64,000 bases of DNA from contig NC_133473.1 of assembly GCF_025370935.1 (NCBI RefSeq), positions 12,351,196-12,415,195 of the forward strand. The letters run 5' to 3'. Made by a program: the position numbers and the translations under genes. The notes under the pieces are model-generated. The model saw nothing but the letters and a program-made list of their open reading frames with translations, searched no databases and was not told the origin of the DNA. This DNA comes from Choristoneura fumiferana (lineage: Eukaryota > Arthropoda > Insecta > Lepidoptera > Tortricidae). This document shows positions 56,523 to 64,000 of the stretch, piece after piece. Positions within the stretch are counted from its first letter, which is position 1. Each line of letters opens with the position of its first letter.

Positions 56523-57439
56523 AATATAATTATGCTAATGACATAAGCAAACACTAGGCTGGTGTTGTAGACACACAATTTGCCTTAAAACATACCTATT
56601 TAAATTAGTGGCGAGTTCCCCGCTGCTCTATTTGTGTCACAATTTGTGACGAAGGTGAAAGACAATTAAATTGTAGTCTGGTTTAATTTTGAGTGACAGT
56701 GCCCCTTCTATTGTCAATCGAGATTTAAATGAAGCTGACGAGAATTTTCAATTAGTGAAGACACTGAGCGATCGGTGACGATTGTCTTCAGCGGAGCCGC
56801 GAACGACCTCATCCATCTACATTTGTGTAACCAAGTGAAAAAGCAATGAGCCGCCCTACTAACTTCTTCGACGCATAAATTCAAAAACATCTTTTAGGGA
56901 GGACGTACGCGCAAACAACCACAGGCAGTTCCACCGAAGGCTTAAATATCAAGACATAATGCGTAATATTGTTAAGCAGTTCTTTATTTACCAACAAACA
57001 TGCCATTTTCCCTGTTTGCAGGCTTAATTCCATCCCCTCTGACACGTTACAACGCTCCATTATGTCATATTCGGACAATAATGATGTGCTACCATCAGAA
57101 AATTGCCTCTATCCCAAATGAAATGGCTCATAGGAATATAATGCTGTGGGGGTTGATGTGCTCACATAGGTATGTGCAGGTTTTATGTATGCATATACGA
57201 GGAGGAATTTCCATATTCGAGGCTGATAAAGTGGCGTACCTATCGAGCATTTAATCAATAGAGTGCAAATGTTGCTTCTTTTGTATGAAAAAAAAAACTA
57301 CCAAACCAATGCCGTAACTCTTATTTTAGCCTGTGATCTAATAGGACACTAGAGTTATTACAATGTTATAAGACTAAAGTAAGCAGATACTACTGCTATA
57401 TAAAGTAGTACTAGCAGATTTAATTAGTAAATTTTATGC

Positions 57440-57640
57440 AGTTGTCCTCTCACGGGCCCAGTGCGGATCGGAATCTTCGAGGTTTTCATTGACTGAATAG
57501 CTCGTAGTAAACTTGAGATATAATTTAGCACATAAAAAAGCACAAAAAAAAACTTACAGGTGCGAACAATTTAGGCCCGTTGCCATCTGCCTGAGAGGTT
57601 CTAGATGAAAATACTACTTGGCCTATCATCGCTTTTTTTC
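57440..57640 (-). mobile_element. Diverged tRNA-headed SINE (10680 family)
   Basis: GGGCCCAGTGCGGATCGGAA, GCTCGTAGTAAACTTGAGAT, AACTTACAGGTGCGAACAAT and TGCCTGAGAGGTTCTAGATG line up in order with the minus-strand copy at 10680-10905. Confidence 0.6.
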
Positions 57641-58691
57641 ATGATCATAATTCTAAAATGGTTTTGTTTTATGGAAGGGACACAAAGAAAAACTTAGATT
57701 TAACGCATAGTTAGGAACAACAAAAATCAGCCGTGTGATTGAATAGTATATGCATAATTAGGGCAAGTAAAATTAGTTTAAAAATTCTTCGGGCTAACGG
57801 AGAGGAACCGTGACAAAACATTAATTAATTGCGGAATCCGATGGCAACCTTCCACTCTATTGGTTATATGCTCGATGAGCGTACCTACTCCCCAAGCGGA
57901 ACAGCTACTCGGCTTTGAAAAAGCGCAAGTTCTTTAGCTGCACGTGCGTGTGATGATAAGTAGCTCTAAGCACTCTTAACTTGACTCATTAAGGTTTGCC
58001 GCTTGCAAAACAGCAGCGATGTGCAAAAATAATTTATATTTTTGCTCATCTAGTTCTCTTTTCCAATGTGAAAGTTACTCCATCTCTCTGTCTGCCTGTT
58101 TGTCATCTCTTCACGGTAAACTACTGATTCAGTGAATGAAAGATTTTGGTAAAATCGAGTTAAGGTATTAGTATCACCAACATTTTAACTCCGCACCTAG
58201 GCTTTAGCTTAACAGAATCAGGCTGACGCTGGGCGTTACTGCCGTCCGCGTGCAAACAGTCGCCCTCCATGTCCGGACTTAATTTTCGGGGCCGACACAT
58301 GTCAAGTCACATCGCATACCTACCGTGTCCACGCCATTACCATACGCCGCGCAAAGTGAACCGTCGGAAGGGCTTTTGCAACTCGTGAATAGGCACATGA
58401 CACTCGGGCGTGGTCAACGTTTGATTAAAAATGTAACTTTGAATCGCACCCAGCCCTCTCGTACAAAGAAGGCTTTATACAGCTAGTACCCAGTGACGTT
58501 GACGTCGTTTTAATTACTTTTGCTCGGTCATGCACGTGTGAGTTTATTAAATAACGCCGCAGTCGGCTCATAAGGGATTGTGTCGACGCGAACTTCCATT
58601 AAAGATTAGAACATTCATGTCTTTTCTCGAACGGAAAATACAATATTCCGTCTAAGCTTATTAGACAATGATGGGTACCTTCATTGTGTAT

Positions 58692-58815
58692 TTTTTGATA
58701 TGTATGTATGTATGTAAAACCCTTTATTGTTCAAAAATAGAGTGACAATCATTGAGTTTCATATACAAAGGCTAACTTATCCCTTCAAGGGATCTCTACC
58801 AGTCAAGATTTGAAC
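58692..58815 (-). mobile_element. LINE 3'-UTR fragment (minus strand), copy 4
   Basis: (TATG)n, then AAACCCTTTATTGTTCAAAAAT, GGCTAACTTATCCCTTCAAGG and GATCTCTACCAGTCAAG match the tails at 6296, 31890 and 37826. It abuts the next SINE head. Confidence 0.6.
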
Positions 58816-59098
58816 CTAAGGTCTCTCAAGCAGAGGATCGTGGGTCCAAATCAAAGCGACCTTTTAGATTTTCCAAATTCATGTGTGAAATTGCATTCGA
58901 AATTTACCACGAGCTTTACGGTGAAGAGAAGCATCGTGAAGAAATCTGCACAAATCTGCAAAGCATTTTATTGTTGTATGTGAAGTTCCCACTCTGCACA
59001 GTGCCCGCGTGGGAACTATACGGCTCAAGCCCTCTCGTTCCGAGAGGGGGCCTATGCCCAGCAGTGGGACGTATACTGGCTGGGATGATGATGATGAC
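58815..59098 (+). mobile_element. tRNA-derived SINE (10680 family), plus copy
   Basis: CTCTCAAGCAGAGGATCGTG and GGTCCAAAT (decayed B-box) form the head. The body continues with GTGAAGAGAAGCATCGTGAA, ATGTGAAGTTCCCACTCTGC and GCCCGCGTGGGAACTATACG, and the tail is GGCCTATGCCCAGCAGTGG then GGCTGGGATGATGATGATGA. A 113-codon frame on it is not a gene. Confidence 0.75.
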
Positions 59099-59255
59099 TC
59101 GACCTTATAAATATGATGCTGGTTGCCGGCAGTCTAATAGCGAAACGCTTGGAAAAGTATATTGGAGCAGACGGATTAAAAAGAAAATAATAAATATCAT
59201 ACATTACATAACTATGTTCTAACCTAACCTATTTCTTAACCAGGCACCTCTAAAT

Positions 59256-59450
59256 GATCTATACTAATATTATAAAGAGGTAAAGTTTGTGAGTTTGTGA
59301 GGTTGTAGGGGGTAATCTCTGGATCTACTAATACAATTTAGATGAAATTCGGTATACGATAGTTTGAATCCCGGGGAAGAACATAGGATAGTTTTTATCC
59401 CGGAAAATAGAATAGCTCCGGCGGGATAGCGATAAACGAACTGATAATGT
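59256..59450 (+). mobile_element. Lep1-like Helitron, 5' part
   Basis: TCTATACTAATATTATAAAG, GGTTGTAGGGGGTAATCTCTGG, GATGAAATTCGGTATACGAT and GGGGAAGAACATAGGATAGT follow the Lep1 5' order. The 3' CTAG end is missing; the copy gives way to a (GAT)n run at about 59455-59475. Confidence 0.65.
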
Positions 59451-59514
59451 TGTTGATGATGATGATGATGATGATGAACTGATTTTCACTACCACCACTG
59501 GCGTACTAAGTCTG

Positions 59515-59835
59515 CTTGTTTGCATTATTGCTTGCATGCTTGCTTGCTTGCATGCTTGATTGCATGGTTGCTTGCACTATTTCTTGCACATTTGGGAGTG
59601 TGCTTGCTTGATCTGTTGTTTGCATGCATGCTTGCCTTCTGGCTTGCACACTTGCTTGCATGCTTGCACTATTTTTTGCAAAATTACATGCTCACTTGCA
59701 AGCTTGCTTAGATAGTTATGGTTGCTTGCATGCTTGCTTGCTTGCATGCTTTCTTGCATGCTTGCTTGCACTATTTCTTGCACATTTGGGAGTATGCTTG
59801 CTTGATTTGTTGTTTGCATGCTTGCTTGCTGTAAA
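59515..59835. repeat. TTGCTTGCATGC tandem array with a duplicated 100-bp block
   Basis: Nearly the entire stretch is built from TTGC, TTGCA and TGC words. A higher-order block, TTGCACTATTTCTTGCACAT then TTGGGAGTRTGCTTGCTTGA and TTGTTTGCATG, occurs twice, near 59571 and 59768, about 197 bp apart. Both strands give long open frames (Ala/Cys/Leu-rich or Gln/Ala/Ser-rich) purely because of the period, so these are not genes. Confidence 0.85.
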
Positions 59836-62534
59836 ATTTTATTCGAAATATATGAAATTTGGCGAAAAGCTAAAGTCACCACACAAGTAAAAAGAATAAT
59901 CTGAACTTAATGATTTCCCTTTCTAAGAAGAGTAAAGATTAATAAATAACAAAACCGGTCATGTACACGTCGGACAGGTTACCGTATAATTTTTTGAAAT
60001 ATTAAAATATAAGTTTTAAACGGCTGTATATGTATATACAGCCGCTTTAGACCGTATATTATGGTAGAAATAAACTTGAAAGCCAGGCGAAACTTATTTT
60101 GCAACAATAAAAGCAATTAAGTATTATTTTCTGTCTTTAAATTGTTATAACTGACCGAGAAATCATTTTCAGTCAATATCAAAGAAGTGTTTTGCAATTC
60201 TTTTGCTCTTAAAACCCGCCCAAAAGCGATTTATTTATTTGAAGCTTAGTAACACGTCTGACTTCTTACTAACCGCGCGAAGTCGTTATACTTAATATAA
60301 GAAATCATATCGCATAAAAAGCTTTGCCATAAAGCAGGCAACCTGTTGCTAGAGCGACGGCCTATGACGAGTTCGGGAAAATTGCCAACATATTTGCAGG
60401 GGTATTATATCTTCGGTGCGAGTATTATTAACCATGGCAACCGAACCCTCGCCCTCAGAAACTTTTTCAAAACATCACCCTGTTGACGACGTCTGATCAC
60501 CTATACAGTCTATAATCTTCTGTTCCTGCCATTTTTAGTTGCGTACTTCTAAACGAACAAAACTCCCTACATTTGCAAGTCGCGCGTTGCAGGGGTGCGG
60601 CATGTCAAATAGATGACGGGATTATTTTTGTGTTTGACATAATCATAGTGACAAATTTATCTTCAGGGCTGTCACATGTGACGTGTTCATTTTCTTTGAA
60701 GTAATGGAAACATCAATAGGGTGTAATTTTATTCAACAAAATCTACATACCATGTACCTATACTACCTATGTGTTGTTACCATCTTTTATAAATAGCAAA
60801 TTTGATTTCACGACAATAGCTAATTTTTTTACATGGTTATAAAGACATGAACGCCTTCTAAGTTACTCAAAACCTAGCTCAAGAAACAAGTGTATTGTGA
60901 GTGTGATCCAAAGCTATATATATACAGTTCTTTTCTAACTTGTTGTACAAAGATAAAGACGGCATGCTTCTCTTGCCTCGCTTCAACGGGAGCCATTAAG
61001 TAGTGTGGGACCTTACAGTGCTAAAAGGTAAACAATTTTGTTAATATTGAACGACAGCGACAGATGTTACATACGGCTATTGTGCTGATGTTCCAAAATA
61101 ATATCAGAAGTGGGATGATTGTGGCCCAGCTCATTGAAAGCGCGGGTGCGCGTGACCGCCCGAGCGGGGGCGAGGGATTAGGCCAAAGCTTCGCATTCAC
61201 CGCTCATGGCATTCGATTGTTGAGGTCTGTGAAAGAAAAGATCACATATTTTCCCTGGACAGGGATCAAAATGTATTAGATTATTGTCTAGTTATCTCAG
61301 GGTTTTTCTTTTCAGTTTTGAATAAAATGAGTAAAACACCTGTTCCTGGTATGATGATAAAAACAGTCAAATAAGTTGTTTAATAAACTATTCGTATCAT
61401 TTCTCAATCTTCGTTAAACGTACTGTACTGAACCGCGGGGGTAGGTATTGTAATTTTTATTCACTTTTTATTTAAGTAAATAATTTGTGGCAATGATCGT
61501 CTAATATATGGTTAGGGCTCTACTTTGTGATTTTTATTAATAGCTAGGTCCTTTTCTTAAGGTGCAGATTTAAAGAAACTTCAAAAACAGAAGTGAGACA
61601 AAAGAAGAATGACACATACGATGAATCAAAGCTAGTTCAATATACTTTGGAGAAGATTAATTTATTTGCATAACATTAATATATTAGTACTGCCGTTAAA
61701 GCAGAGCCCCTCCCCGCTCATGCTTGTGGAACTCGGCGCCTTCATGGGCGTTCCCCCACGGTCTCATTTAGTATATAAGAATACAAGTTACATATAATAA
61801 ATTAATGACGGAATAGTCGTACTTACGGAGATTGTGTATGGTTCAGAACGATAATAATTTAATTGTAATAATCCTCGACGGATGTTGATACTGTTCAGTA
61901 CCTACTTGAAGGACTTCAATAATTAGGATAGTTTATTGAGAATAATTCAATATATTTCTCCAGTAATTCAGCAAGACGCACTATCCAACGGTACAGAACA
62001 AAAGTGAATATCACTCGTTTTCGGTTTGGTTTTATTTGAATTATGGATTCGAGTTCCAAAATATTTGAAATATAAAATTTAAATTTGGACTAATCTGAAT
62101 TCTAAAAATATTTAAATTTGTGTAATTCGGATAATGAAATTGTCTAAAGTTATGTAAAGGTCCTTACAGGTCGAAAACACTATTGAGAATGGTCCCTACA
62201 CGGTTGTCATAATTCAGATTTAATTTGAAAACGTTCTAAATCTCACTTTTGATTGATAGTCATTTGTTTTAAAATAACGAACGTACAAAATCTAAGTTAC
62301 TGACACCTAATATTTCACAAATGGTCTAACGGTTTAAATGTACTTTAGTCTTAAATTCAATACGCACATTATGCGGTCCTAGCTGAGGCATAATCGAAGA
62401 ACACAAATATTCCAATCTCACATCTATTTCTCCCTTCCATACTCATTTATAATACAACTGGTTACTCAAATAAATAAGAAACTTAGCTAAGGTCATCCTA
62501 GGCGGGCGTCAGCAACACTCGAAACAGAGGCCGT
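59836..62534. other. Mostly unique intronic sequence
   Basis: A perfect small palindrome CGGCTGTATATGTATATACA(GCCG) is at 60020-60043. Around 60330-60480 and 60940-61250 the sequence is complex and GC-balanced; the 71-codon frame at 61064-61279 has no recognised homologue. No transposon was delimited. Confidence 0.3.
60345..60358 (+). promoter_or_regulatory. X-box-like motif (RFX site?)
   Basis: GTTGCTAGAGCGAC fits the RFX consensus RYYNYY-N2-RRNRAC. A half-matching CCATGGCAACC lies 90 bp downstream. Context is complex intronic DNA. A chance match is quite possible. Confidence 0.2.
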
Positions 62535-62607
62535 ATTGCCTAACGTTTCTGATGCTTGCAATCGTAATAAAATGACAGTTTTTGTATGCGAAAAACGTTA
62601 GGCAACC
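62535..62607. repeat. Short inverted-repeat element (TTGCCTAACGTTT)
   Basis: TTGCCTAACGTTTCTGA and GAAAAACGTTAGGCAA form inverted ends around an AT-rich core of about 40 bp. Probably a small MITE. Confidence 0.4.
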
Positions 62608-62689
62608 AGCATTCCCCGTAGCCTTAACTGCACACAGACACCGACCGCCACAGCTCGCTCTCATTGGCCGTGTGGTCACGAACATGTAT

Positions 62690-62920
62690 TAAATACAAGT
62701 TAACCTAGTCCCAAAGTAAGCTTAGCAAAGCTTGTGTTATGGGTACTGAGCAACGGATAAATATAATTATGTAGATAGATATATACTTAAATACATATTA
62801 AACACCCAAGACCCGAGAACAAACATTCGTATTTTTCATACAAATATCTGCCCCGACACGGGAATCGAACCCGGGACCTCAAGCTTAATCAAGCAAGTTA
62901 TAATCGATGCACGTTATATT
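62690..62920 (-). mobile_element. tRNA-derived SINE, minus copy
   Basis: On the minus strand: GAGGTCCCGGGTTCGATTCC (B-box), CGTGTCGGGGCAGATATTTG, GTTCTCGGGTCTTGGGTGTT, TAATATGTATTTAAGTATAT and ACCCATAACACAAGCTTTGC then TTACTTTGGGAC. This SINE is common across Lepidoptera. The A-box side is decayed, so it is neither a tRNA gene nor clearly active. Confidence 0.75.
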
Positions 62921-63631
62921 CTTATAGGCTTTCGGTGATTTATTTAAAGAGGAAAACTAAAAGTATTATTAATGATCTTTCTAAAGGGTCCTAGATAAGT
63001 CACTGGCATATTATCACTTATTTCCGAAACTAAAATCTTCGAATATACTTAATTATAAAAAAATATTTATTAAAAATGTCTACTTATGTAACAATAACCC
63101 AAGTCTGAATGTCTTCGCAGTCACCTCATAGCCCAACCTCGTCTGGTCACGATGAAAGCATATGTCAACTTACTATCCAGTAGCCTCTTAGCTCTCTGAA
63201 ACTTATAATATTAGGCAGCAAAAATAACTGCAAATAACTCACGACAGAATTACACACAAAATCATCACAATTAAGGAACACACTACACTTTCACTGCACT
63301 AATTCAACACAAACACATAGTTCACAACAAAAGTTCGGCACTACACTTGTTACAACTCAGCTAACTCATATTCCATCAAACATAACCGTCTATTTTGGGC
63401 CCCTCCTATATAAGTATAAGACGGTTGTCAAGTCTGGCCCTCTTTGTCTTCCAAGTTAAAACTATCTGTAATGCCCGTAAACCATTTTTTGTTATTAGCT
63501 TTGTGCTAATATATGGTTTTCTAGGTCTTTTCCTAGTTTTGTAATCAATTTTAAATTAATTTGATTTTCTTTTCGGTTTTCCATGATCGCCGTCTCTTGA
63601 CACTTGACAGAAGAATCCCCTTTCCCCTTTT
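62921..63631. other. AT-rich non-coding sequence
   Basis: No exon or element was recognised between the SINE and the palindromic MITE. Confidence 0.35.
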
Positions 63632-63795
63632 AGGTGACACTCTTTCCCGGCCTGGATAACACCGACATGGAAATGCCGGCCCTGTTTTTTGTGTACACGC
63701 CCATAGAAACTGACAGGAGCTTCTATGGGCGTGTACACGAAAAACATGGTCGGTATTTCCATCCCGGTATTATCCAGGCCGGGAAAGTTTCACCT
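63632..63795. mobile_element. Palindromic MITE (GGTGACACTCTTTCC), copy 2
   Basis: AGGTGACACTCTTTCCCGGC at the left and GGCCGGGAAAGTTTCACCT at the right bound a near-perfect palindrome about 164 bp long, closely matching 55028-55193. CCCCTTTT (63624-63631) and CCCCTTTC (63796-63803) agree at 7 of 8 positions, suggesting an 8-bp target duplication and hence hAT affinity. Confidence 0.75.
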
Positions 63796-64000
63796 CCCCT
63801 TTCAAACCGTTTGTTTTGTTTTCTTTTTGGCATCATTCTTACATTCCGTTTAAGTTAGTTCCGGAAAGGTTGTTTACGATCAAGATAATTTTTTGAAAAA
63901 TGTATACAGGAAGGATCAGGTCAGTACAGTACCTACCTATTTGGCATAATGAATATTTATTGAAAAAATACACTTGCATATTATAATATTTATAATAGGT

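Noticed and set aside
59520..59890. Possible Cys/Leu-rich or Gln/Ala-rich secreted proteins
   Set aside because: The open frames come from the TTGCTTGCATGC repeat and exist on both strands.
62850..62890. A tRNA gene (GGTTCGATTCC B-box)
   Set aside because: No acceptor or anticodon stem can be folded around it and the sequence continues as a known-style SINE body. The same holds for the heads at 10840-10905 and 51294-51366.

Overview
The window looks like part of a lepidopteran (moth or butterfly) chromosome. Three things point there: Lep1-type Helitron ends (starting like CTATACTAATATTATAAA and ending GCGGGCAAAAGCTAG), several SINE families with tRNA-like heads that are common in moths, and RTE-type and other LINE fragments typical of that order. 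The sequence is AT-rich, eukaryotic and gene-poor. No prokaryotic operon, CRISPR array or rRNA gene is present. Two runs of exactly 100 N (43156-43255 and 44860-44959) mark scaffold gaps.

Only one host gene is well supported. Three short plus-strand exons (5868-6005, 7582-7683, 8910-9071) have consensus splice sites, and all their junctions are phase 1. They join into one open frame of 133 complete codons. The product is a charged, proline-rich cytoplasmic-looking segment ending in a PPEVPPRGP motif. The tentative reading is the N-terminal intracellular region of a teneurin (Ten-a/Ten-m) or a similar large neuronal protein. The gene has no visible start or end here, so most of 9-64 kb is probably one very long intron. 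If so, the complex single-copy blocks in that stretch may be intronic regulatory DNA.

The rest is dominated by transposable elements, several of which can be delimited by target-site duplications. From left to right: a modular repeat near 1.7 kb; a MITE family clustered around the three exons; RTE, LINE and SINE debris at 9-15 kb; a 1.17-kb inverted-repeat element at 19.3-20.5 kb; a foldback structure at 23.6-24.4 kb; MITEs at 27-29, 38 and 41 kb; and a reverse-transcriptase fragment at 43.3-43.9 kb. At 44984-46141 lies a hAT element with an 8-bp target duplication, CTCGGT subterminal repeats and a decayed transposase C-terminus.

The most unusual object is a nested foldback transposon at 47727-51019. 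It has GGGCACGTATTT termini, a perfect 8-bp duplication (ATTTATTT), and arms built from about 15-16-bp modules around a TATCGAA core. Inside it sit a LINE fragment, a Helitron (itself carrying another insertion) and a hairpin element. Further right are a pair of oppositely oriented palindromic elements (52.8-53.2 kb), another 8-bp-duplication hAT-like MITE (55988-56522), two copies of a near-perfect palindromic MITE (55.0 and 63.6 kb), a TTGCTTGCATGC tandem array (59.5-59.8 kb) and a tRNA-type SINE (62.7-62.9 kb). Assignments rest on reading the sequence and on recalled family features; no alignment or database search was run.
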